From contig NZ_BPQO01000013.1 in assembly GCF_022179285.1 (NCBI RefSeq), positions 62,001-126,000 on the forward strand: 64,000 nt of DNA. Direction: 5' to 3'. Source of the stretch: Methylobacterium hispanicum (GTDB lineage: Bacteria > Pseudomonadota > Alphaproteobacteria > Rhizobiales > Beijerinckiaceae). A program made the position numbers and the translations under genes. The notes below the pieces were generated by a model. That model searched no databases. It was not told the DNA's origin and saw only the letters and a list, made by a program, of their open reading frames with translations. The stretch's first letter is position 1, and each line of letters starts with the position of its first letter. Positions 17,294 through 25,010 of this stretch are shown here, in pieces.

Positions 17294-18721
17294 TCAGCGG
17301 GCGACCACGAGGGTGGGGCCGGCCTGGTGTCCCGCCTCCGGCCCGAGGCCGGCGCGCCGCCGGTCGAGGGCGTGCCGCGCGTGCACGAGGGCCGTCGAGA
17401 AGGCCGACATGCGCTCCGGGCTCCCGGCCGCGGGCGAGCCGGCGAGCACCGCCGAGACGAGTCCGTGGAACTCGTCCTCCAGCGCGGCGAGCCCGTCCCG
17501 GTCGGCGCGGGGCGCGGCCTCGGCGATCTCGACCAGCCGCCGAACCGGGCGCCAGTCGGCCTCCGAGCGGCGCCGGGTCCAGCGGGCTGCCGCGGCGGCG
17601 AAGAGCGACCCGGCCAGGCTCAGCACGAGGCCGCCGACCGTGAGGTAGCGCTGGACCTGGTCGAAGAAGCTCTGGTCCCCGTTGCTGAGGTAGGCCGCCA
17701 CGCCCGGATGGATGGGCAGGATCGGGCTCTTCTGGTCGGGATCGGGCGCCTCGATCTGGTTGGCGAGGGGCGAGACCTCCGCGACCTTGGCCTTCGTGGT
17801 CAGGATCGAGCGCGCGATCGCGGCCGCGACGACGTCGGGCATCAGCTCCGAGGCGACGAACCGGTAGGTCACGGCCAGCGTTGTGACGGTGTCGTGCGGC
17901 ACCGCGGGCCTCGCCCGGAACGCTCCGGCCGGCACGTCGATGGGCTCGAAGCCGGGAAAGCGCCGGCCGATGGCCTCGGCCTCGTCGAGCGCGAGGAGGC
18001 CCGGCGTTCCCTTCGTCGCGCGCGCGAGCGCGGCGACCGCGTCCACGGCCTCGCCCGGAGCCGCGGGGCCGACCGCGAGGATGGCCGCGAGCTTCTTCTG
18101 CCGGACGGCCTGCGCCAGCTCGTCCGGCGGCAGGACGACGCGGCGGACGTCCGCGGCGGCGATGTTGAAGTAGGTCAGCACCGCGTCGAGGACCCGGGCG
18201 TTGGCCTCCTGCAGCGGTCCGGCCGGGATGCCGACCGCCTTTCCGGCCAGGTTCGCGACGGAGCCGACATGGCTGCCGGGCGGCAGGACGAAGGCGACGA
18301 CGTCCCTGCGCAGGATCACGATGGTCTGGGCGTTGGGCGGCGGCCCCGCGTCGCTGCGTACGATGGCGAGGTCGGTCCGGCCCTCCTCCAGAGCTTTGGC
18401 GCTGCCCGCGAGGTCGTCGACCTGCACGAGGGTCAGGCTGACGCGGGGATGCTGGACGCTCGAGACGGACGCGAAGGCGGCGATGAAGCGGTAGGCCGTG
18501 CTGCCGGGCGGGCCGGTGGTGATGCGCAGGTTGGCGTGCGGCGACCAGACGTGGGCGAGCGCGAACCCGGCGGCTGCGACGAGCAGCAGCCCGGCGGCGG
18601 CGAGCGCGCGGCCCCGTCCCCGGCGCCCCGGCCGGCGGCTACCGGGGCCGTCCGGACTCGACCGGCCGGGATCGGTCGCGGCGGGCTCGATTGGCACGGG
18701 CTCGGCGTCTCGCATCGTCAC
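17294..18721 (-). CDS. TAXI family TRAP-type solute-binding protein
   Basis: A 475-residue protein anchored by an N-terminal helix (LAAAGLLLVAAAGFALAHV) after a basic cytoplasmic tail. The TAXI binding domain follows: LRITTGPPGSTAYRFIAAFA, DLAIVRSDAGPP, LAGKAVGIPAGPLQEANAR, and a C-terminal PILPIHPGVAAYLSNGDQSF that is characteristic. A second hydrophobic helix (VGGLVLSLAGSLFAAAAA) near residue 375 puts the C-terminal 85 residues in the cytoplasm. No TRAP membrane subunits are adjacent, as is common for this longer TAXI form. Confidence 0.85.
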   Translation of the reverse strand: MTMRDAEPVPIEPAATDPGRSSPDGPGSRRPGRRGRGRALAAAGLLLVAAAGFALAHVWSPHANLRITTGPPGSTAYRFIAAFASVSSVQHPRVSLTLVQVDDLAGSAKALEEGRTDLAIVRSDAGPPPNAQTIVILRRDVVAFVLPPGSHVGSVANLAGKAVGIPAGPLQEANARVLDAVLTYFNIAAADVRRVVLPPDELAQAVRQKKLAAILAVGPAAPGEAVDAVAALARATKGTPGLLALDEAEAIGRRFPGFEPIDVPAGAFRARPAVPHDTVTTLAVTYRFVASELMPDVVAAAIARSILTTKAKVAEVSPLANQIEAPDPDQKSPILPIHPGVAAYLSNGDQSFFDQVQRYLTVGGLVLSLAGSLFAAAAARWTRRRSEADWRPVRRLVEIAEAAPRADRDGLAALEDEFHGLVSAVLAGSPAAGSPERMSAFSTALVHARHALDRRRAGLGPEAGHQAGPTLVVAR

Positions 18722-18838
18722 CTCGCGCTCCCGACCTCGCTTCCGGCCGCGGACACCGGCGCGTTCGGGCGGCGCCCGGCCGATCCGGCGGCGATCTCGC
18801 CCGGTCGGGCCGGGGACGCGCCCCGTGGCCCGCCGGCC

Positions 18839-19057
18839 TCAGGACCGCGCCTTGCGCTCCTGATGGAGGCGCTTCTTGTTCGGGAGTGCCCTGGAACGGC
18901 CGACGGTGACGCCGGCCGTGGACAGGCTCCGCCCGGCCACCCCGTCCGCGGGCGCGGGGCCGGCCGGCAGAGCCGGCGCGGCGGTCGCGAGCATCGGCAG
19001 GACCAGGATCGTGCCCGCGGCCAGAAGCGCGCGGATCCTGCGGTCGATCTTGCACAT
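18839..19057 (-). CDS. small exported basic protein of unknown function
   Basis: A 72-residue product with a signal peptide (RRIRALLAAGTILVLPMLATAAPA) and a short, basic mature region ending NKKRLHQERKARS. A strong AAGGAG ribosome binding site is 9 bases upstream of ATG 19057. It lies 117 bp upstream of the TAXI gene on the same strand and may be cotranscribed. The family is not recognised. Confidence 0.6.
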   Translation of the reverse strand: MCKIDRRIRALLAAGTILVLPMLATAAPALPAGPAPADGVAGRSLSTAGVTVGRSRALPNKKRLHQERKARS

Positions 19058-19291
19058 GTGCCCTCACTCCTTCTCGAGCCCGGGGACCGGCGCCGTCGCG
19101 CCTGTCGGGCGCGCCCCTGGAGGACGATGCGCCCGGCAAGGCCAGCATCCCCGCCGACCGCGCTTTCGCGTTGATTCACGTCAAGACGCGATCCTGCCAT
19201 CCGGGGACGGGGCCCGGATGTCCTGGAGCGGATGCTCCCCGCCCGGATCGGGATCGTACGGGGAGCATCCCCGCCATCGGGCCGGCCTCGG

Positions 19292-21442
19292 CTACTCGGC
19301 GACCGCCCGGCCGGGATCGGCCCGGTACGCGTCGGCGCACGCGCGTTCCCGGGGGGCCGATCGCGTGCCCGGCATGATCTCGAAGCGCGGATCGAAATCG
19401 ACCATCGTCGCGGCCAGCCGTGCCAGGATGCGCGCGTCGCCCTGAACCGTCGCGGTCCCGTCGGCGATCTGCGCCTCCAGGGTCGTGGCGCCGGCCATCG
19501 TCCGCTCGAGATCCGCGCGGTCGATGGTCAGGGTCAGGTCGGGCTTCTCGGCCTGGAAGCCCGCGATGTTGGTCAGCGTCGCGTTCTCCATCTCCACGAT
19601 GAAGCGCTCGCCGGTGTCGGGCGTCACGAGGTTGATGGTGAAGCGCATCCCCTCCGCCTTGCGGCTGTCCATGCGGATGCCGAGGAAGTTCAGGAACATC
19701 TCGGTCGTCATCGCCCGGACCACGTCGGGACTGCTGGAACGCGCCGTCTCCCCCTCCGGGATGCCGCTCCGGAGCTCGTAGGCCCCGGCCAGGAAACTGT
19801 TGCGCAGGCCGGGATTCTCCTGCTGGTAGCCGATCTGCTCGAAGATGTCGGCCAGGAGGTCCTTGGCCGCCTCGTTCCGCGGCTCCGCCTGGACCAGCGT
19901 GTTCACGATCTCCTGGGCCAGGAGATACCGTCCCGCCTCGTGCAGGCGCCGTCCCCGGGCGAGGATCGCGTCCGCTCCGCCCATCATCTCGACGTAGAGG
20001 GGCGCGCTCTCGGCGGCCGGCAGGGGGATGAGCGTCGCCGGGTTGCAGTCCCAGAAGCCGAGGTAGCGCTGGATGACGCCGCGGCTGTTGTGCTCCGGGG
20101 AGCCGTGGTAGCCGCGGCAATGCCAGGTCTGCTGCAGGCTCCTCGGCAGCGCGTAGACGGTGTGGATCTGGTTGATCGTGACGCCCCGGTTCGCGAGGTG
20201 GAGCACTTGGTTGTTCATGTGGGCGTAGAGGTCGCGCTGCGCCCGCAGCACCTCCTGGATCCGCGCGTTGCCCCAGCGCGGCCAGTGGTGGGAGGCGAAC
20301 ATCACCTCGGCCTCCAGGCCGAAGCGGTGGAGCGCCTCGTTGATGTACTTCGACCAGTTGAGCGGATCGCGCACCGGAGCGCCCCGCAGCGTGTAGATGT
20401 TGTGCAGCGACGCGACGACGTTCTCCGCCATCCAGAGCGCCTTCATCTCGGGGATGTAGGTGTTCATCTCCCGCGGCGCCTCGGTGTCGGGCGTGTTCTG
20501 GAAGACCATCCGGACGCCGTCGACCTCGATCTCCTCGATCGGCTCCGCCACGGAGCGCGTCGGGGCGATCAGTCCGACCGCGCCGGCCGAGACGCGCTGT
20601 CCCAGGCCCTGGCCGACATAGCCGTGGGGTGAGGCCGGCAGCAGCAGGCCGTACTGGTAGAAGAGCCGCCGGTTCATGGCGTTGCCCGCGTACACGTTCT
20701 CGGCCACGGTGTGGGCCATGAAGCCGGCGGGCGCGATGACCGGCACGCGGCCCGAGCGCACGTCCGCCTCGTCGACGAGGCCACGCACGCCGCCCCAATG
20801 GTCCGCGTGGGTGTGGGAGTAGATCACCGCCGAGATCGGCCGTCCCGCGCCCACATGCTCCTGGAACAGCGCCCAGGCGGCGCGCGCGGTCTCCCGGCTG
20901 ACGAGGGGATCGAACACGATCCACCCGGCGCGGCCCCGCACGATGGTGAGATCGGACAGGTCGAGGCCGCGCACCTGGTAGATGCCGGGGACGACCTCGT
21001 AGAGACCGTAATTGTTGTTGAGCCGCCCGATGCGGGCCAGCGACGGATGGATGCTGTCGAACGCGTCCGCCTCGTCGAGGAAGCGGAACTGCTCCATGTC
21101 CCAGGCCGCGTGGCCGGCCTCGGCCGGGATGGTCATGGCCCTCATGGGGGCGATCAGCCCCCGGCGCTGCTCCTCGAAGTCCCGCTCGTCCGCGAACGGA
21201 AGGCTCGCGCGGGCCCGGGCCAGGACCTCGCGGGTGAAGGCCGACGGCGGCTTGCCCCGCGGATGGAAGTGCTGCCCCGGGGCGAGGGCCGCGCCCACCT
21301 GCCCGCCCGCCTCCTCGCCCGCCTCCGCCCGGTCCGGGGCCGCCTCCGCCGTGAAGGAGCCCGGGACCGACAACGCCGTCCCCAGGGCCATGCCCATCCC
21401 CACGCCGGGCAGCGTCTTGATGAACGCGCGTCTCGTCGCCAT
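19292..21442 (-). CDS. Tat-exported linear alkylsulfatase, metallo-beta-lactamase fold
   Basis: A 716-residue alkylsulfatase of the SdsA1/BDS1 type, which cleaves linear alkyl sulfates such as SDS to alcohol and sulfate. The N-terminus MATRRAFIKTLPGVG is a twin-arginine-like export signal. The catalytic metal centre is shown by SHTHADHWGG near residue 210, then EMNTYIPEMKALWMAENVV and SHHWPRWGN. The C-terminal about 120 residues match the SCP2-like lipid-binding domain of the family (ARAMTTEMFLNFLGIRMD and TIDRADLERTMAG type segments). ATG 21442 fits the export signal; 42 upstream in-frame codons are ignored. Periplasmic sulfate release could link to the window's sulfite dehydrogenase only loosely. 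Confidence 0.92.
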   Translation of the reverse strand: MATRRAFIKTLPGVGMGMALGTALSVPGSFTAEAAPDRAEAGEEAGGQVGAALAPGQHFHPRGKPPSAFTREVLARARASLPFADERDFEEQRRGLIAPMRAMTIPAEAGHAAWDMEQFRFLDEADAFDSIHPSLARIGRLNNNYGLYEVVPGIYQVRGLDLSDLTIVRGRAGWIVFDPLVSRETARAAWALFQEHVGAGRPISAVIYSHTHADHWGGVRGLVDEADVRSGRVPVIAPAGFMAHTVAENVYAGNAMNRRLFYQYGLLLPASPHGYVGQGLGQRVSAGAVGLIAPTRSVAEPIEEIEVDGVRMVFQNTPDTEAPREMNTYIPEMKALWMAENVVASLHNIYTLRGAPVRDPLNWSKYINEALHRFGLEAEVMFASHHWPRWGNARIQEVLRAQRDLYAHMNNQVLHLANRGVTINQIHTVYALPRSLQQTWHCRGYHGSPEHNSRGVIQRYLGFWDCNPATLIPLPAAESAPLYVEMMGGADAILARGRRLHEAGRYLLAQEIVNTLVQAEPRNEAAKDLLADIFEQIGYQQENPGLRNSFLAGAYELRSGIPEGETARSSSPDVVRAMTTEMFLNFLGIRMDSRKAEGMRFTINLVTPDTGERFIVEMENATLTNIAGFQAEKPDLTLTIDRADLERTMAGATTLEAQIADGTATVQGDARILARLAATMVDFDPRFEIMPGTRSAPRERACADAYRADPGRAVAE

Positions 21443-21531
21443 CGGCCGAACTCCATCCCGGGCAAGATTCCGGGCAAGGCGGATCTCGACGGGCCTCGCG
21501 TCGTCGCGGCGCGCAACCCCGCGTGAGGCCG

Positions 21532-21819
21532 TCAGCGCCAGGCGCAGACGCGCCGTCCCCGCCGCCACCAGCAGACCCGGCGGCGGCGGCGGGGGACGAC
21601 GACGACCTGTGCCTTCTCGACGCGCGCGTCGTCCGCGGCGACGGGAGCGTCGCCGGGAGGCGCCTCGCCGAGGGGGACGTCGCCGACGGGTCCCGCCCTC
21701 AGGAGCACCGCCTCGGCGGCGCCCGGCATCAGGGCCAGGCCGGCGGCGGCCGCGAGCGCGGAGCCGAAGCCTCCGAGCACGGCGCGACGAGACGGCGATC
21801 GACGATGCAGCGGTCCCAT
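21532..21819 (-). CDS. small Tat-signal protein with CWW-R-C basic tail
   Basis: A 95-residue product with a twin-arginine signal (SRRAVLGGFGSALAAAAGLAL) and a very basic C-terminus where two cysteines lie in VCWWRRGRRVCAW. Similar tails are seen on small exported proteins of Rhizobiales; their function is unknown. GGAGG lies 9 bases upstream of ATG 21819. It sits between the alkylsulfatase and an HdeD-like gene, all leftward. Confidence 0.7.
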   Translation of the reverse strand: MGPLHRRSPSRRAVLGGFGSALAAAAGLALMPGAAEAVLLRAGPVGDVPLGEAPPGDAPVAADDARVEKAQVVVVPRRRRRVCWWRRGRRVCAWR

Positions 21820-21854
21820 GATGATCCTCCCGTGTCGGATGCCGGCGTCCGGCC

Positions 21855-21892
21855 GAGGGCAGGGGGCGAGGGCAGGGGGCGAGGGCAGGAGG
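21855..21892. repeat. 13-bp tandem repeat, about three units
   Basis: GAGGGCAGGGGGC is repeated almost three times in the gap upstream of the small Tat-signal gene. It is outside coding sequence, and its period is 13 rather than 12. Confidence 0.75.
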
Positions 21893-21917
21893 CCTGTCTC
21901 CCGCCGCGAGCGGCCGT

Positions 21918-22529
21918 TCAGCGCGCCGCGACCCCGCCGCGGGGCGTGAAGCGGTTCGCAGGGACCGGCGGCCTCCCGAACAGCCCGACCCAGCACCACG
22001 AGAGGCCCGCCGCGATCAGGTCGCAGGAGACGAACAGGCCGATCGCCCACAGGCCCGAATACGGCCATTGCGCGATGATGGCGGCGCCCAGCAGCACCGA
22101 GAGCACGGCGAAGAGGATCACCGCGGCGCGGGAGATCTGCGCGTCGTGGGCGACGGCCCAGATCGCCCGGGCCACGCCCGAGGCGATCAGGGTCAGGCCG
22201 AGGACGAGCGTGAGGGCGAGCGAGGCCGCGAGCGGCTGGAAGACCGCGTAGAGGCCGCCGACGAGGTACAGGAGGCCGGCGAGGAACCGCACGGCGCGCG
22301 AGCGCCAGGCCTCGCTCTCCCCGGGCTTGGCCAGCGCCTCGACGATCTCGACGATGCCGGCCACGAGCAGGAGCACGCCGTACCACAGCGTGCTGGCGAT
22401 CGTGAGGGTCACCACCATGAACAGGCCGGCGATGCCGAGCAACAGCAGCACGCTGCCCACGGCAACGAACCAGCCACGCCCGCGCCCCGCGCCGGCCGGC
22501 GCGCTCCCAAAGGTTGCCGTGCCGCTCAT
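21918..22529 (-). CDS. HdeD-like six-helix membrane protein (DUF308)
   Basis: A 203-residue membrane protein with six hydrophobic helices arranged as three repeats of about 50-60 residues, the pattern of HdeD/DUF308 acid-resistance proteins. Typical segments are GVLLLVAGIVEIVEAL, LVLGLTLIASGVARAIWAV and SGLWAIGLFVSCDLIAAGLSW. GGAGG is placed 7 bases before ATG 22529. In enterobacteria HdeD helps survive acid at high density; here the role is inferred only from the family. It adds to the stress genes in this part of the window. Confidence 0.87.
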   Translation of the reverse strand: MSGTATFGSAPAGAGRGRGWFVAVGSVLLLLGIAGLFMVVTLTIASTLWYGVLLLVAGIVEIVEALAKPGESEAWRSRAVRFLAGLLYLVGGLYAVFQPLAASLALTLVLGLTLIASGVARAIWAVAHDAQISRAAVILFAVLSVLLGAAIIAQWPYSGLWAIGLFVSCDLIAAGLSWCWVGLFGRPPVPANRFTPRGGVAAR

Positions 22530-22724
22530 AACGACACCTCCATCATGGCGTGCGACATCATGGGGGCGATCGGATTGTCCGCCCGATCGACAGGCTAGAC
22601 CCGCCGCGCGCAGGGACACTTGAGCCAGATCAAAACCGGACGGACCCGTGAAGGCCGCTGCCGGCCGCGCGAGCGGACCCTCGCCGGCACGGCGGCGTCG
22701 GGCCGCCGCCCTTCCTGCGGCAGA

Positions 22725-22979
22725 TCAGGGGCGGGGCGGCGGATCGTCAGCGCCCGCGGCGAGATAGCGGGTCAGCAGCTCGCTCGTGGCCCGGTCCGCG
22801 TAGGCGTCGGGATCCTCGCCCGGCCAGGGCGGGACGGCCTCGGTGACGGCACCGCCCCGCAGCAGGTCGGCGAGCTCGCCGGGCGTGAGGCCGGCCTCCG
22901 TCGCCTCCCGCATGGCGCGGTCGGCGTAGAGCCGCGCCTCCGCGCCGGACCGGCCCTTCCCGGGGACGCCGTCAGGCAC
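22725..22979 (-). CDS. small protein overlapping an upstream small gene
   Basis: An 84-residue acidic protein from GTG 22979, beginning PDGVPGKGRSGAEARLYAD and containing two similar helices (RLYADRAMREATEAG and DAYADRATSELLTRYLA). Its start overlaps the stop of the 22972-23157 gene by eight bases, which suggests translational coupling and supports this start over longer in-frame ones. It is not recognised. Confidence 0.5.
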   Translation of the reverse strand: MPDGVPGKGRSGAEARLYADRAMREATEAGLTPGELADLLRGGAVTEAVPPWPGEDPDAYADRATSELLTRYLAAGADDPPPRP

Positions 22980-23157
22980 GGATGTCGGATCCGCTCGGAT
23001 CGCCGGGCGGAACGTCCGGTCCGATGCCCGGGCGCGGCGCCTCCGGCGGGACGTCCACCGGCGCGCAGGGCTCGTCCGGACCGAGCGGGCGATCGCGCGG
23101 GAGAGGTCGCGGGCCGGGCTCGGCCGGCGACGGGTTCGGCTGGCCCAGCTCGGCCAT
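22972..23157 (-). CDS. small proline-rich protein
   Basis: A 61-residue, proline- and glycine-rich, probably disordered protein starting MAELGQPNPSPAEPGP. GAGGAGC lies 6 bases upstream of ATG 23157. Short proline-rich proteins with this kind of start are widespread in Methylobacterium-like genomes, with no known function. It overlaps the next small gene downstream. Confidence 0.55.
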   Translation of the reverse strand: MAELGQPNPSPAEPGPRPLPRDRPLGPDEPCAPVDVPPEAPRPGIGPDVPPGDPSGSDIRA

Positions 23158-23355
23158 CGCTGCTCCTCGTCTCCAGGACAGGGATCGGGGACCGGCCGCA
23201 TTCCCGGACGGGCATGCGGGGCCGGCACGACCGCGTCGCCGCCTCGCGGGGACGCGGCTCCGGCCCCCATCCGTCGTAGGTAGGCATGCCGGGGCCGCCC
23301 GCCCTGAGCAGGATCTACCGGTACGCGAAGATTTTCGGGCCCGCGTGCGGCCGCC

Positions 23356-23841
23356 TCACCGCTTCGGCTGGGATCCGAGATAGACGTATTCCGGCGCGGC
23401 GCGCAGCTGGTCCTTGTCGGTCTCGATCACAGCGTCGAGCGCCCCGCCGTCCTTGCGCGCGAGCCGCAGGGTGTCGGGGGCCACCGCCACGTACTTGGCG
23501 TTCAGGCCAAGGAAGCCGCCGACGCTGACCACATAGGCCTTGATCGCGCGCTTGTCGTCGAACACGACGTCGGCGACCGAGCCGATCGTGTCGTTGGCGC
23601 CGTTGCGGATGCTGGTGCCGATGAGCTTGGAGGCGACCACGTCCTCGGGTGCCTGGGCCACGAACTTCGCCTTCAGGTCGTCGTCCAACGTCGCCGGCGC
23701 GCTGGGCACGGCGTCCGAGGCCTGGGATTGGGAAGGGGTCTGGGGAGCGGGCTGGGCAGGGGTCTGCGCAGAGGTCTGGGCAAGGGCCGGGACGGACGCG
23801 CAGGCGAGCAGGAGCGCCGGGAAGAGGGCGTGGCGGGTCAT
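23356..23841 (-). CDS. exported PRC-barrel domain protein
   Basis: A 161-residue periplasmic protein. Residues 1-21 are a signal peptide (RHALFPALLLACASVPALAQ). A Q/T/P-rich linker (TSAQTPAQPAPQTPSQ) is coded by a 12-bp tandem repeat. The C-terminal PRC-barrel has ASKLIGTSIRNGANDTIGSV, DVVFDDKRAIKAYVVSVGGF and KYVAVAPDTLRL. PRC-barrels bind proteins, RNA or electron-transfer partners; exported versions are common, unassigned stress-type proteins in Methylobacterium. ATG 23841 is chosen to give the signal peptide. Confidence 0.85.
   Translation of the reverse strand: MTRHALFPALLLACASVPALAQTSAQTPAQPAPQTPSQSQASDAVPSAPATLDDDLKAKFVAQAPEDVVASKLIGTSIRNGANDTIGSVADVVFDDKRAIKAYVVSVGGFLGLNAKYVAVAPDTLRLARKDGGALDAVIETDKDQLRAAPEYVYLGSQPKR
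23729..23788. repeat. 12-bp tandem repeat inside the PRC-barrel gene, five units
   Basis: Five degenerate 12-bp units of the type TGGGCAGGGGTC code the Q/T/P linker of the PRC-barrel protein. The frame is kept because the period is a multiple of three. Confidence 0.75.
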
Positions 23842-23953
23842 CGGGATCCTTCGGTTCGACGTGCTGAGGGGGGAATGTGCGTGCGCCAACGCGGCCGGCG
23901 CCTTCCGGATGCATCCGGAAGGCCGCCGGTCCGTCATCGGTTCCGGGCGGGCA

Positions 23954-24640
23954 TCACGCCCGGCCGAGTTCGGCGGCGAGGCGCTCGCGCGCCCGGCTGA
24001 CGCGGCTCTTCACCGTGCCGGACGGGCAGCCGATGATGGCGGCCGCGGACTCGTAGGACAGGCCCTCGACCACGATCAGGAGCAGCGCCTCGCGCTGCGC
24101 GGGATCGAGCCGGTCGAGGGCCGTGCGCAGGTCGCGCGGATCCGGCCCGGCCTCCTGCCCGGCCTCCTGCCCGGCCTCCTGCCCGGGCGAGCCGGCGGGC
24201 GTCGCGGCTCCACCGAGGGCCTCGGGCCGGCCGCCGCGTCTGCCGTCCACGAAGGCGGCCCGCAGGACGGTGAACAGCCACGCGACGAGGCTGCCGCCGG
24301 GCGGGAGCCCGCGCCGGTGCTCCCATGCTCTGAGCAGCGCGGTCTGGACGAGGTCGTCGGCCTGCGCGAGGTCGGGGTGCGTCAGGGCGAGCGCGTAGCG
24401 GCGCAGCCGCGGCAGCGCTCCGATCAGCGCGTCCTTGAAACCCGCCCGCACCTGTCCCTCGGCCTCGGCCGCGTCGAGGGCGCCCGACAGGCGCTCGACG
24501 ACTCGCCCAAGACGAGAATCAATCTCTAAAAAAACAACCTCTGGATAGTATTCCCGCAATTCCTGCCCGAGCCGGGCGCGAACGATCGGGATCACGGCAC
24601 CGCGCTCGGCGGGCTCCGGCACCTGTTGGTCGCTCTGCAT
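23954..24640 (-). CDS. EcfG-like sigma factor with NepR-like N-terminal domain
   Basis: A 228-residue protein. Residues about 65-135 are sigma region 2 (ALPRLRRYALALTH, AQADDLVQTALLRAWEHR, VAWLFTVLRAAFVDGRRGG), and residues about 165-225 are region 4 (LDPAQREALLLIVVEGLSYE, then IIGCPSGTVKSRVSRARERL). Both look like the EcfG general-stress family. Residues about 20-60 (LGQELREYYPEVV, then IDSRLGRVVERL) resemble NepR, the anti-sigma that normally is a separate protein. If so, sigma and anti-sigma are on one chain. The linker EAGQEAGQEAGP comes from a 12-bp repeat. The NepR-like codons are unusually AT-rich and contain a T7 tract. GTG 24643 is an alternative start. Confidence 0.85.
   Translation of the reverse strand: MQSDQQVPEPAERGAVIPIVRARLGQELREYYPEVVFLEIDSRLGRVVERLSGALDAAEAEGQVRAGFKDALIGALPRLRRYALALTHPDLAQADDLVQTALLRAWEHRRGLPPGGSLVAWLFTVLRAAFVDGRRGGRPEALGGAATPAGSPGQEAGQEAGQEAGPDPRDLRTALDRLDPAQREALLLIVVEGLSYESAAAIIGCPSGTVKSRVSRARERLAAELGRA
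24149..24184. repeat. 12-bp tandem repeat inside the sigma gene, three units
   Basis: GGCCTCCTGCCC is repeated three times exactly and codes the Q-E-A-G repeat linker between sigma regions 2 and 4. Confidence 0.9.
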
Positions 24641-24720
24641 CACGGGAAGGTCACTCGTGGCGGACCGGAAGAGGGCGCCCGTCTCGGGCCCCGGGGTTCC
24701 ATCCGGGCGACGACTTATTT

Positions 24721-25010
24721 CTGGTCGATAACGTTTGCGTCAATAATACGGCTATACCAGTGAACGACTGAAGCCGCGTGGAACCGGCATGGGCGCGATC
24801 CGTTTGTGCACCGCTGCCGACCGGGCAGCGTTGCGGACGAGGGAGCGCTGCGAACCGTGACGGCGGACGTCGACCGGCATGAACTCCGGCAGATCATCGC
24901 CGGCCTGAGCGAGGGCGTGATCCTGGTCGAGCCCGACCAGACCATCGCCTACGCCAACGCGGCCGCCCTCGCCATGCACGGCGCCGCCTCGATCGACGAG
25001 CTCGGGGCGA
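24721..25010 (+). repeat. segmental duplicate, plus-strand copy (promoter and start of PAS-LuxR gene)
   Basis: This stretch is closely similar to the reverse complement of 41415-41658. The first 27 bases are identical in both copies, then identity stays high through the promoter and the first codons of the PAS-LuxR gene. The other copy lacks a block of about 50 bases (24890-24940 here) and then diverges. It marks one end of an inverted duplication that also involves the CsbD/DUF883 genes and the leader at 27077. Confidence 0.85.
24780..24804 (+). promoter_or_regulatory. EcfG-type general stress promoter
   Basis: GGAAC at 24780-24784 and CGTT at 24801-24804 are separated by 16 bases, the consensus for alphaproteobacterial EcfG promoters. 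Both boxes and the spacing are conserved in the inverted copy at 41575-41599. It drives the PAS-LuxR gene, which starts 53 bases after the -10 box if GTG 24857 is used. The neighbouring divergent gene encodes an EcfG-like sigma. Confidence 0.8.

Noticed and set aside
24806..24856. Longest-frame start of the PAS-LuxR gene
   Set aside because: It overlaps the promoter -10 box, so it could not be in the transcript.
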